Part shown: in pieces, positions 12,075-21,784 of the stretch
Layout: the number at the start of each line of letters is the position of its first letter
Numbering within the stretch: the stretch's first letter is position 1
From: Bromus sterilis
Lineage: Eukaryota > Streptophyta > Magnoliopsida > Poales > Poaceae
Direction of reading: 5' to 3'
Assembly (NCBI GenBank): GCA_950022295.1
Contig: OX465598.1
Coordinates: 60,434,001-60,498,000, forward strand
Length of the DNA stretch: 64,000 bases
The notes under the pieces: model-generated
Told to the model about the DNA's origin: nothing
Seen by the model: the letters and a program-made list of their open reading frames with translations, nothing else
Database searches by the model: none
Program-made: the position numbers and the translations under genes

Positions 12075-12503
12075 TTAGAGAAATAACTCATTGAAGCATA
12101 GAGATATTAGCATAGGAAGGCAAAATAAATGCAACTTCAAAACCTTCAGCATAAAGAGAGGGAACTTGATATTATTGGAATATCTATAAGCATATGTTCC
12201 CCTCTCATAATAATTTTCAGTGGGATCATGAATAAACTCAACAATATAGGTATCACATAAAAAATTCTTATCATGATCCACAAGCATAGAAAATTTGTTA
12301 CTCTCCACATAAGAAAAATCCTTCTCATTAGTAATAGTGGGAGCAAACTCAAGAAAATAGCTATCACATGAATCATTCTTATCATGATACACTTGCAAAC
12401 ATTTATTCTTTATAGCATAAGTGTCATCACAATAATCATCATAGATAGGAGGCAAAGCATTCTTATCATGATACACTTGTAGGACAGCAGCAATTTCCCT
12501 CAA
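12075..12503 (-). CDS. HDKN-repeat leader ORF of Athila-type element
   Basis: A minus-strand ORF of 142 codons; its first ~9 codons lie in the truncated LTR 3, so the true start is uncertain. It contains three spaced HDKN motifs (VYHDKN, VYHDKN, VDHDKN) in an acidic, Tyr-rich context, a TYIVEFIHDPTENYYERG stretch, and a hydrophobic C-terminal segment of about 25 residues (residues ~115-140) that could span a membrane. It lies between the 5' LTR and the gag region in transcriptional orientation. I know of no defined function; I recall similar peptides in Triticeae Athila-type elements but cannot verify this here. Alternatively it is a non-coding leader that happens to be open. Confidence 0.45.
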   Translation of the reverse strand: MREIAAVLQVYHDKNALPPIYDDYCDDTYAIKNKCLQVYHDKNDSCDSYFLEFAPTITNEKDFSYVESNKFSMLVDHDKNFLCDTYIVEFIHDPTENYYERGTYAYRYSNNIKFPLFMLKVLKLHLFCLPMLISLCFNELFL

Positions 12504-13878
12504 GTGGATGAACCTAAGGTTTATCGAACTCAGGGAAGTAGAGGTTGAAGATGGTCTCTCTCAAGCAACCCTGCAATTAAGATACAAGAAGTCTCTTGTG
12601 TCCCCAACACACCTAATACAACTAGGAGTTGTATAGGTGCACTAGTTCGGCGAAGAGATGGTAAAATATGGGTGATAGGTGTGATAAAACGAAGTAATAT
12701 AAATCTGTAATAAAAAGTGCAGCAAAGAAACAAGTAACAAAAGTGAGTGAAAACGGTGTAACAATGATGGAAACAAGGCCTAGGCTTCATACTTTCACTA
12801 GTGGCAACTCCCAACAACATTAACATAGTCTAATCACATGATATTTCCCATAATACATGCAATGGAGATGTACTCGGAGGTCATTCCTTTGTGGTCAAGA
12901 GAGGACGAGAATTGTGTAGGGCTACAAAAGCACACCTCAGAGTTCGTAGTTCTCAATCTATGGATTTCCCAATGTCACCGCGGCCATCCAAAGAGAGTAC
13001 CACAATCACCACAACATATCTAAAGGATAGTCAAAGACAAGCACTAAGAGACTCTCAATATTCAATCCACACACAAAAGAGGAAATCACTCATGTTAATA
13101 TTCTTCTAACCCATGTCCAATAGACCGCTGTCACCTTGGTCTCGGGGATTATACTAGATAAGATCAATTGAGTACATCAATCCAATACATAGAGGAAGGG
13201 GAAATATCATGGGATCACCCTAGATTAACATAGCCTATGATCACAACAAAGATCACATCATGGGAGAGAGAGAAGAACACATAGCTACTGGTAGAAACCT
13301 CAACCCCGAAGGAGAACTACTCCCGCTTCATGGAGGGAGGAAGCAACGTCGATGGAGATGAATCCGGGGGCACTTCCCCGTCCCGGCAAGGTGCCGGCAC
13401 AGGAATTCTGGTCCCCCGAAGCTTGTTGGCGATGGCAGCGGAGATCGGAATTGCTTCTGGAGAAAAGGGGTCTGGAATCAGGGTTTCCGCGACGGGAGAA
13501 TAAATAAGGGCCAAAGGGGGCACCGAGGGGGGCCACCAGGGGTCCAGGCGCCCCCCTGGCGCGGCCAGCCCCTGGGGCGCGCCACCAGGGCGCCTGGGCC
13601 CCTGGTGGTGGCCCTCTGGCCCCACTCAGGTCCTTCCGGAAGGTTCTTCTGCGCTGATTTTTTGTCTGATTTTTCCCGAATTTTTGGAGCACTTTTTATA
13701 TGGGGGAAAACTGAAATAGAAAAACAGCAGAAAACAGGAACTGGCATTGTGGTGCACTGAGTTAATAGGTTAGTCCAAATATGATCAAAAGTGTATGAAA
13801 GTGTATCTAGATCATAGCAATATCACACAAAACATGCATGGAGCAAGCAGAAATTATAGATACGTTTTGGACGTATCA
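12477..13878 (-). mobile_element. Athila-type LTR 3 (5' LTR, U5 end truncated)
   Basis: It starts on the minus strand at 13878 (TGATACGTCC) and matches LTR 2 closely from 12477 rightwards. It lacks the last ~55 bp of U5 and any primer-binding site, joining the HDKN ORF directly. Around the TATA region (13471-13520) it reads TTATTTATTC rather than TATATATTCT and differs from LTR 2 far more than elsewhere. Its right end is a clean LTR terminus against the Copia LTR at 13879. Confidence 0.8.
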
Positions 13879-14823
13879 CCGTGGAATGGCCTCAACCCTT
13901 GAGGCAATCCGGGCCCTCCATCCATAATCCATTCGGATCACATCTGAATGGGTTCCTTTCCCCTTAAGCGCGCGGCCCTATAGGTTCACGTACACATGGA
14001 CACGTCCCGAATCACATCCGGTTCGATAGTCGGTAGTGGTTCCTAGAAGAACGTGCCGACTCCCATATACGCGTAAAGTCATAAGACGAACCATTACAAA
14101 GTGTCATATGCAACATTCCTTTTGCCTCACGATATATGTTGTCAAGCTCAAGGCGAGTACTTGTCACCCTTGTGATAGCTTGACCTCTCTTCTCGAAACC
14201 GTGATACAGATATTCCTAAACCGGGTTAACACTTAACCCATGTCCCATGGCCATGCTTTCTGAATCTTATCACTCGAGAGGGCCCAGAGAATATCTCTCC
14301 AAAGTGGAGGGGCAAATCCCATCTTGATCAACCATGTCTCGCGGCATGTATCATGACTCGCCCGTAAGCTACCTTTATAACTACCCAGTTACGGTGTAGT
14401 GTTTGATAGTCCCTAAGTGAGTCATTCCTCATCCCGAGAACAAGTGAGGACCTCAGGTCTAGGACATGACATATACATTGTATTGAGACTAACAGATGAC
14501 AATATCTCGCTGCGTCTCAAAGTGGGTCTCTGTCCAACTCAGTGATCCCATCACTAAGTTCATACTATCGGTAGCATCTCCATGCTCATGACTTGTGAAA
14601 CATAGTCATCAATCGAATCATATACTAGTCAAGGATATGTGTCCGCATAACCTTATCAACTAGGGACCATTAGAACAATCATCATAGAATATATAGTCTC
14701 ACAAACAAGTCACATACTTATTGATACATATCAGTGATGATGTTCAAGGACAATACAAATAACTCATGAATACATAAGGAGATAACATCATAACATGATT
14801 GCCTCTAGGGCATATCTCCAACA
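13879..14823 (-). mobile_element. Copia LTR fragment (BARE/WIS/Angela-like terminus)
   Basis: On the minus strand it starts at 14823 with TGTTGGAGATATGCCCTAGA, the typical start of BARE/WIS/Angela-type LTRs. About 945 bp remain before the Athila LTR at 13878 replaces the rest. No internal region is present. Its right end interrupts a Harbinger-like reading frame. No coding sequence was recognised. Confidence 0.7.
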
Positions 14824-15230
14824 AGATCGACGCCGCGCCCCTCAAAGATGAAATGGTCCATGAGCAAGGAGGCGTATGCGGTGATTGCCTCTTCCCTGGG
14901 CGCTTCCGCGAGCTCTTCGGGGACTGGCATTTCGTCGAACAGTTTGCGGGGAGGTGGCAAACTGTCGATAGAGAACTCCCTTGAGCGCTTTCTCCCCGCC
15001 ATGGAGCCACTGCCCTCGTCCATAATGGGCTCAACATTGAGGTCGACATCGGTGGCGCACATTGGAGGGGCCATCGACGCCGGCGGCTGCATCATCACCT
15101 CCGGTGACGTGTCATGCGGCGTGGTCGACAATCTCGACGCCACCGGCGTGGTCGCGGATGTACGCGGGCGCTGGGATGATCCCGTGTCGCTCTTGACAGC
15201 AGCAGACGAGCCGTGTCCGCGCCGACGCAA
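14824..15230 (-). pseudogene. Harbinger-like ORF1 (Myb/SANT-type) N-terminal fragment
   Basis: A minus-strand frame from an ATG at 15230 reads ~135 codons and then runs into the Copia LTR at 14823. It contains DLNVEP, a basic GRKRSREF stretch, a PPPRKLFDEMP segment and AYASLLMDHFIFEGRG. In order and spacing this resembles my recollection of the N-terminus of the Myb/SANT-like second protein of Triticeae PIF/Harbinger transposons; the SANT domain itself would lie beyond the break. GC-rich sequence at 15240-15300 may be the transposon's subterminal region. An alternative is a host protein with an EAR-like DLN motif. Confidence 0.45.
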
Positions 15231-15450
15231 ACCAACCCCATTTTTAGGGCGGGCGCTCGCGCGTGTCCGCGCCGATCCAAACAGATTAAATCAAACAGAA
15301 AACGGATAAATACGTCGATGGGTTGGATTTGCTCTTTCGGATCGCTAACCCGAAAGGTCAAACCGGATTGATTCGAGATAAACACGTGAAAGGCCACCAC
15401 CGAAGAGGAACAACCCAACTCTTCCCCCCCTCCCCTGGCCGCCGCCTCCG
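15231..15450. promoter_or_regulatory. Putative promoter and 5' leader of the DUF3615-like gene
   Basis: A GC-rich gap between the Harbinger remnant and the first ATG. A perfect G-box CACGTG is at 15383-15388, about 65 bp upstream of the ATG at 15451, and pyrimidine-rich sequence precedes the ATG. No convincing TATA box is seen. Regulatory function is inferred. Confidence 0.35.
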
Positions 15451-18400
15451 ATGCCGTCCGGACGCCGCCGCCGCCGCGACGGCCGAGCACAGACGCCGCC
15501 ACAGCACACCTCCCCTCCTCCTCCGCCTCCGTCCCCGCCGCCTTCCAGGCCACACCTCACCTCCCCTCCTCCTCCGCCCCCGCCTTCCAGGCCACAGCTC
15601 ACCTCCCCCGCCTTCCATGACATAGCTGACCTTCCCTCCTCCTCCGCCCCCGCCTTGAATGACATAGCTGACCTCCCCTCCTCCTCCGCCCCCGCCATGC
15701 ATGACACAGCGCTCCTTCCGATAGCGCATCTCCAAGCAACTTCCGCCGCCGCCTCGACGGCCGAGAAGATACGGCCCGTCGCTGAGGAATCAGAACGCAG
15801 CGCAGCTGTTGCTCTCCACAAGGCACTTCCGCCGCCGCCTCACGCCTCCCCCCCAACCGGGTACGCTCTCCGTCCACTGCTGCACATGTCAAGATGTATG
15901 CACTTTTTATCCATGCTCAAGTAATAGGAATGCTAAAAAGTTTCAGGGTGAGTGAACCAACCTTAGCTACCTATTCTAATGTGTATTTGCGGCAATTCGT
16001 CCAACATGTATAGCAAATATTAAATCTCACAATCAGATCAACTTGTGTACTCCCTAGTAAGCTGGTCTTGAAAAATCAAGCCTCCTGCAGCAATTCTCTT
16101 CCACGTCTAATTTGTGTCACTTATCAAACATATAGCATATGCCTCAACATAAAATCCTAGCGATGCGAGAGCACATTAAAAGATGCAAGAATCCGTTCAT
16201 CAGCAGTCCAGTAGGAATGATCAGATAACCTAACCACAAACCTGACTCCGAGAAAACTGATTTGAACTATACAGGGTAACCACCTAATAATCTGGTACGT
16301 CTCCTTAGGGGAAGCGGGGAGGGGAACAAAAACTTCAGTGGACTGCATTACCGTGATTGATCAGGCTGGTGATAGCTGTATCGCTGTTGTCACGTGCAGC
16401 AAGCCAGCAATGTGGCTGGACATGGTATAGCTGTGGTAGCATGGATAGGTCGAGGCGCAACTCGATGGCACACATGCAGAACGCAAGCTGTAGATGTCTC
16501 AAATGTATGCGCCTTTTTATCCTACATGTGTTAAACCTTCTCAATCAAATGGAAAGTAGGCCTAGATGTCTCAAATGTATGCGCCTTTTTATCGTACCGT
16601 TAAAACCAATTTTGCAATGCATGCATGAAGTACTAGACTGTGTTCCACTTTATTTCCTATTAATCAAACATTTTGTGTTCTACATCAGGTTCAAGGTGCC
16701 AGATCTCTTGTCATTGAAGCTTGATATAAATCACTTAGCTAATTCATGTATTTCTACATTGACGCCCACTGGTCTTATGATCGATTATTTTGTGAGTTGA
16801 CAATGATGGAATTTTCCATACGTATCCTGACCGTGGTGGACCGTTTGAGAGCATACAGGAAGTTCAGGAAGCCATTGACTCTCACCATGCTGTTCAGCGA
16901 AAAAACATGTAAAGTCTCAATTTTATTACATATCTCATGTTTGTGTGTGTTCACACCTTGAAAACCCCGTGTTTTTCTGAAGTTACAGGAATATCTTATG
17001 AATTGTTTTAGAGCTGTTATAATAGTTACCATAGCTTGAATTGAGAAGGTATATATAGATGCTATGCTATAGGCATATATTTTTATGCTCACTTGTAACT
17101 TGTACAGTTAGATAGCTTTTAGCCTGCCACACCCATGTAGTGCTATTTATTTTGATAAAGCTGGTGGAAACTAGAACAGTTAGTTCCATTAATCTGTTGA
17201 GACGGTTTTGTTTTTGTTCTGTAACCAATAGTGCTTGTAGTCAGACACACGTACTTGGATCCAAAAAACAAACGGTGATAACATTTATTCTCTTTTATAC
17301 AAAGAATGTGATGAGCACTTAGTCTTATAAGCATGTAAGCAGTTCAGTTTGTTTTGCCTTTTTCTTGTTTATTGAAGAATGAGTTGTGTTAATCTTCAGG
17401 GCTGTTTGGTTCCTATTTGAACAAAAACCTTGCATGCAAACTCATCAACCCAAACGCTTTATCATTGGTTATTCTACAAAATATGCTAATAATTTACAAT
17501 CATCTTATATCTGAAATAGATGCATGGATGGACTTACCGACGAGGAGAGGGCTATCCGATATGCTCTTTATTGGTATCATGATGGCACACGGAAGCACTC
17601 CGAAGAAGCGTTGGTTTCATGTTCGGCTGATCTCTCTACAAAGGAATTGGTTAAGGCTCTACTCGACAAATACAATGAGGACAATGGTCTTGTCGGGGTA
17701 TGCTCTCTCACTCTGTCCTTTGTTGGTTCCATGATTCCTCAAATGTCATCAAATACATGTTTCACTTGTTGATGCTATCCATTCTTCATACTTCAGGATC
17801 TTGCATATGAACTAGAAGATATTGTGAGGTACAATTCATGTTTTGACGGGAAAGATGGCATCTATAGATCTTACGATCATATCAATCTCACCATGAAGAC
17901 TAAAGGAGCTGCCAACAATGATCTGTACTTTGCCGAAGTCACATGTATGGATGGTTATGAAGTTTATGTGCTCACCTGTATCTGCATGGTCAAACCTGAT
18001 GACAATGGTATTATATACTTAACTTTATCTGCTTTGAGATATAGAATTTTAATTTATCGAATTTGTTTCCAGTTCGTAGCATTTGCATGCAGTAGGGCAG
18101 TCTTTAATAAATAAATAAAACTAATAATAAATAGTTAAATGCCTGTGCTCCTGTTGTTCATGTAAATTACACTTAGTCGAGTATCCTCCAAAATAACCCC
18201 TCCTTCAACTTCTAGTGAAGATTATAACAAAGGCAATGTGTGTATTTTGTTGAATCTATAAAAAAAGTATTGTTGTTGGAAACATATTGTATCTAGCAAT
18301 AGCATAGTTTCAGTTCAAATTTTATTATCTGGCTATATGCACAAAGAAGAAAATATGATCCCATGAGGCTGGCAAGCAGTTATCTTTTAAGAGCACAATA

Positions 18401-20441
18401 TTGACCACCAAATCCAATATATAACTGCAACTGTCAAGGTTCGTTTGCTGCAAAGCCTGGATGGTGAAGAGCCATAGAATTTTAGAGTCTAGCCCAGCTC
18501 CACGGTTGCACTTGGGTCAGCCTGATTGCTGGTCGCCGCTCTTGTGAGTCCTCGCTCCTCTTCCCTTGCCTCCACTTCATTACCCACACAAGTTATCAAT
18601 GGGAGGCACAAATAGTAGAAATCAGAAATGCACATGAGGGAGTGCAGAAAAAAATGAAACATAGGATAATCCTTTCCTGCCCATAATATTTAGCACCAAG
18701 GACAATTGCATGTTCTACAAGCAATGTCAACGCGATTTGTTAGTATATGAAAAAACTAAACAGAAGTGCAGGTTGAGCATGTTGCGCCTGCGTGTGTCAT
18801 GGCACGTACATACCGTGGTGGTAATGGCGCAGGGGCTGGGGTTGCGGCATCTTGTCGATGGCGAACAGCCTTTTGAGATCCTCAGCAGCAGTGTCACATT
18901 GCAGGTTATTTTTGGACCGGTGATCTGCGATCACTATATCTATATTTTTCCTTGTTGCCATCAGAAGTACATTATGATACACTGTGACAGCGAAAAACCA
19001 CTGCCATTCCTCACAGGATAAGGTTTCAATTATGTAAAACTATTCAGATAGAGACAGGGCACCCATGGAAGGTTCGACCTGAGCTAAAGAATGTGATTCC
19101 AAAAGCTATTTAAAATAACAGGAACTGAACAGATTCTGGCACCCGTTGACCTGCTTGACTGTGCGGGAGAGGTCCACCTAGCGTGAATCTATTGTTGAAT
19201 CATGTTCTTGCAGTTTGGGTTGAATCCCTTTGAATCTAGCGTGATCCTTACCGTGTCGCTGGTTTTGCTATGTTGGAAATTGCATGCACTATCACTGTTG
19301 GATCTTGAAGCGTGTATGAAACATTATCTGGAACAAAATACTATTCAGTTTCGAACGCCAAGTCCTGAGCGTTGTTTCGTCCTAAGCGTTGATGCTAGCC
19401 CGCTATGGCAATGTTTCCTGGACCTCTACTTATTCACCAATTTTTACCTTTGTTTTTGAAGGTGAATGCCACGTGTGTGGAGCTGACATCAAGCACCCTG
19501 CTCATGATGGATACAACCGTGGCCGCCCCCAGATGTCATATGGACATCGTAGACGTCGTGCACGTGGAGTTCCTGCATTTGAGGAGGTGTGTTCCTCCCA
19601 AGCTGACCCTTTCATACTTATGTTTGATTGACTGTTGTGTGCAATGTTTTCCTAGCAAAGTGAAAATTAATTAGCCAAGGAAACAGCCAACTGCAGGCTG
19701 CAGCTTTAATCATTATATTTTTCACTTGTAAGTTAGCTGCAAATTAGGATAGATGACCATACATCAGAATGTAAATTTCCTAGGTTGCTTCAGAATTTTA
19801 TCAAAGCATTCAACGACCCTGCTGTAGATGAGAAAGAATACCAGCCGGGAGTTGAATATCACAGCTATTAATAAATGAGTTATTAGTTATATGAAGTCAC
19901 TAATCTGTAGAGAATGACAGCTAACGTCTTGACAAAAGTGTCCCTACTTGTTAACATGTATTATTTTCCTATGTAGAAAGGGGTACTCTGTTTCTAACAC
20001 ATCAGCATGCCATCAGGGCAGAGCAACTCAAATTTAAGTAAAGCTAGCAAAATACCTAGTGTCAAGAAAATTTTGCCATCTTGTTCTTTATGGTATATAA
20101 AAGATCATTTATAACAACATTCAAACATCTTAGGCCAACTAAAACGAAAGGATTTACCTATGAATCTACAATGAAAACATTATCTTATTTTCGACTCTAT
20201 ACAGTTGAATTTGGTGATGAAATAGCTTGTCCACTTAATTGCGGCAAACACTCAAGTTTCATTGTCTCTCCCCATTTTGCAGTTATTTGCCGTGCGTGAT
20301 GAAGCTTGGCTGAAAGAAGAGGAGGATAGGGTGAGACGTGTGATCATGGAAGGGAAGGAGGATAGGCGCAGGTCGGAGGTGGAACAAGGAAAGAGGGGTA
20401 ACTATGTCATACTGGCTAGACGACGGTTGGCAATGAGCTGA
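15451..20441 (+). CDS. DUF3615-like protein, five-exon gene model
   Basis: Proposed exons: 15451-15860, 17520-17697, 17797-18007, 19462-19586 and 20283-20441. They total 1,083 nt (360 residues plus stop). All introns are GT-AG and every phase matches. Exon 1 is proline-rich and low complexity (residues 1-136). Exons 2-3 give DEERAIRYALYWYHDG, then LNLTMKT-like and LYFAEVT segments. Exon 4 carries a CHVCGADIKHP cysteine/His motif and an Arg-rich stretch. Exon 5 is charged and ends ARRRLAMS. The order of AL..YH, FAEV and C..C...HP fits grass DUF3615 proteins, whose function is unknown. A shorter start at 17524 is possible if exon 1 is untranslated. There are no stops or frameshifts, unlike the surrounding elements. 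Intron 3 (18008-19461) and intron 1 (15861-17519) hold no recognisable gene. Confidence 0.6.
15555..15720 (+). repeat. Degenerate ~50-bp tandem repeats in exon 1
   Basis: CTCCTCCTCCGCCCCCGCC followed by a short unique segment recurs three to four times, each giving Pro-rich or LPSSSAPA plus HDIAD/NDIAD peptide. The repeat length keeps the reading frame, so it varies the N-terminal tail without frameshift. Confidence 0.6.
16491..16593. repeat. 31-bp direct repeat in intron 1
   Basis: The same 31-bp sequence, starting TAGATGTCTCAAATGTATGC, occurs at 16491-16521 and 16563-16593. A shorter relative (AGATGTATGCACTTTTTATC) is at about 15892. The origin is unknown; it is a local duplication. Confidence 0.7.
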
Positions 20442-20714
20442 AAATGTTTTAAACACCATAACTAGATGATAAAGGATACGAGGGAGATGAATCTTCATTG
20501 AATAGCTTTCATCTTCAGAACACCACTCGGTGCCCCGTGTTTTTTTTCTGGTTACCTTGGAACCTGTAAGGATTTTATTAATCTCCACTGTTTACCATTG
20601 GTAAAAATCACATCCATGTGTTGTTGGCTTTTATTGATAGGGTACACAGCTAGATACAGATGTTGCTTGTCACTCTCAGCCAGTTGCACGCGGTAATGTT
20701 TGTGCAATGCGAAT
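20442..20714. other. 3' flank of the DUF3615-like gene
   Basis: A/T-rich sequence downstream of the stop codon. No coding potential or clear poly(A) signal was recognised. Confidence 0.4.
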
Positions 20715-21015
20715 GCTCACACACCCTTAGAGCTAGAGGCTCACACACCCTTAGAGCATCTCTAGCAGAGGCGCCATTTTGCAGCGCTGCAAAATCGCGC
20801 GTCGTCGCCGGAGGCTCTAAAAAGCAGCGCACGCAGCTCGGCGAGAAATGTGCCTCCACCAGGCGCTGCAAAATACAGCGCGCGCTACCGGCGCAAAAAA
20901 AACACAGTAGCAACTACCACAAAGAAGATCAAAATGGACTAATAAATTCATGCATAAATGGCTCTAAAAATCCTCGAATCACCTAAAAACACAGTAGCAA
21001 CTACCTCAAAATGGA
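20715..21015. mobile_element. Short duplication and truncated Harbinger/MITE-like end
   Basis: A 19-bp sequence (GCTCACACACCCTTAGAGC) is repeated at 20715-20733 and 20739-20757. The second copy runs into TTAGAGCATCTCTAGCAG, which resembles a TTA target site plus a Harbinger-type terminal motif; a GC-rich body follows to about 20900. No opposite terminus is found before the LTR fragment at 21016. AACACAGTAGCAACTACC is also repeated, at about 20900 and 20989. Confidence 0.35.
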
Positions 21016-21345
21016 CTATGTTCAGTTTGTGATTGAGTAATATATTTGGTTCTTATCTTTTATATTTTTGTTCGTAAGTAATTCTTGCATGTTCTCCGTT
21101 GCTGTTTATTGCTTTGGCCAAGTAGTAGGTAGTGACTCCAAGAGGGAACGTTATGCTCGATTGTGGGTTCATGCCCCCCGACGACACGCTTGAGTGACAG
21201 AAACATGAGTCCAGGGGATGTGTTGTTGCCACAAGGGGGGAAACAACGCTGCTTGTAACCGCGGTTGCAAGGATTGTTTACTTTACACTAGGTGCTTTTT
21301 AATGCAGTTGTCTGTTGCTTTGGGTTTACACTTTGGGTGGGGCTC
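21016..21345 (+). mobile_element. Athila-type LTR fragment, left part
   Basis: It matches 45920-46250 and, in reverse, the start of the window (GCTTTGGCCAAGTAGTAGGT, GAGTGACAGAAACATGA). It is split after GGCTC at 21345 by the gypsy element at 21346-43932 and resumes at 43933. Its 5' part is missing. Confidence 0.8.
21341..21345. repeat. Target site duplication, left (GGCTC)
   Basis: It pairs with GGTTC at 43933-43937 (one mismatch). The uninterrupted relative at about 46233 reads GGTGGGGCTCGCAAC, which proves the empty site. Confidence 0.8.
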
Positions 21346-21357
21346 TGACGAGGGGGG

Positions 21358-21784
21358 TGACCCCACGACTCCTACGGATGAGCCTACCTGGTGTCCATGA
21401 AGGCAGAAGGCCCATGAAGATACAGCCTCAGCCCACTAGTTGGCACCGACGTAGGAGTCCGCGACTCACAAGGAAGGTGCGAAGACCTGCCGTACGGAGC
21501 AAGCTAGGGTTAGGAAAGCTTACCTGTAAACGCAGATGAACTCCCCGAGACCTAGCCCGGTATATAAGGGCTAGGAGGGGCGACGCCAAAGACATCTGAT
21601 ATCACCTGTAACCCTAGCCTTGAGCGCTCCAGCCTTGGCCTCCACTGTAATCGCATCTCCCCCATTAATAATATCGAGCGGGAGCGAGCCTTCCTGTTTG
21701 CCGACGAGCTATCGTCCAACATGTGCATCTCATGATTAACCCAGGGTCCCTGACCATGGGATTTGCCGGGGTTGATCCCCGTCA
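21358..21784 (+). mobile_element. 5' LTR of the outer gypsy element
   Basis: TGACCCCACGACTCC...GATCCCCGTCA, 427 bp, colinear with 43506-43932 without indels. TATATAAGGG at 21561-21570 is a good TATA box. Twelve extra bases (TGACGAGGGGGG, 21346-21357) separate it from the target duplication. Confidence 0.9.
21561..21570 (+). promoter_or_regulatory. LTR TATA box
   Basis: TATATAAGGG follows the GC-rich AGCCCGG and is conserved in the 3' LTR at 43709-43718. Confidence 0.7.

Larger units (their letters stand above)
6292..12476 (-). mobile_element. Internal region of rearranged Athila-type element B, lacking pol
   Basis: Read on the minus strand from the right: a leader with an HDKN-repeat ORF (12503-12075), a copy of the 3' region (11930-10693), a gag-protease frame (10726-9128), then a second copy of the 3' region and the polypurine tract at 6292. 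The internal repeat and the loss of the gag N-terminus at about 10693 show illegitimate recombination between related elements. No RT, RNase H or integrase is present. The 6292-7850 part matches 920-2470 and contains no recognisable gene. Confidence 0.75.

Noticed and set aside
15095..15892. Gly/Arg-rich minus-strand ORFs opposite exon 1
   Set aside because: They are reverse shadows of the proline-codon repeats; composition explains them.
18710..19021. 103-codon ORF in intron 3 of the DUF3615-like gene
   Set aside because: No recognisable domain and no splice-phase-consistent links; using it would disrupt the otherwise phase-perfect model.
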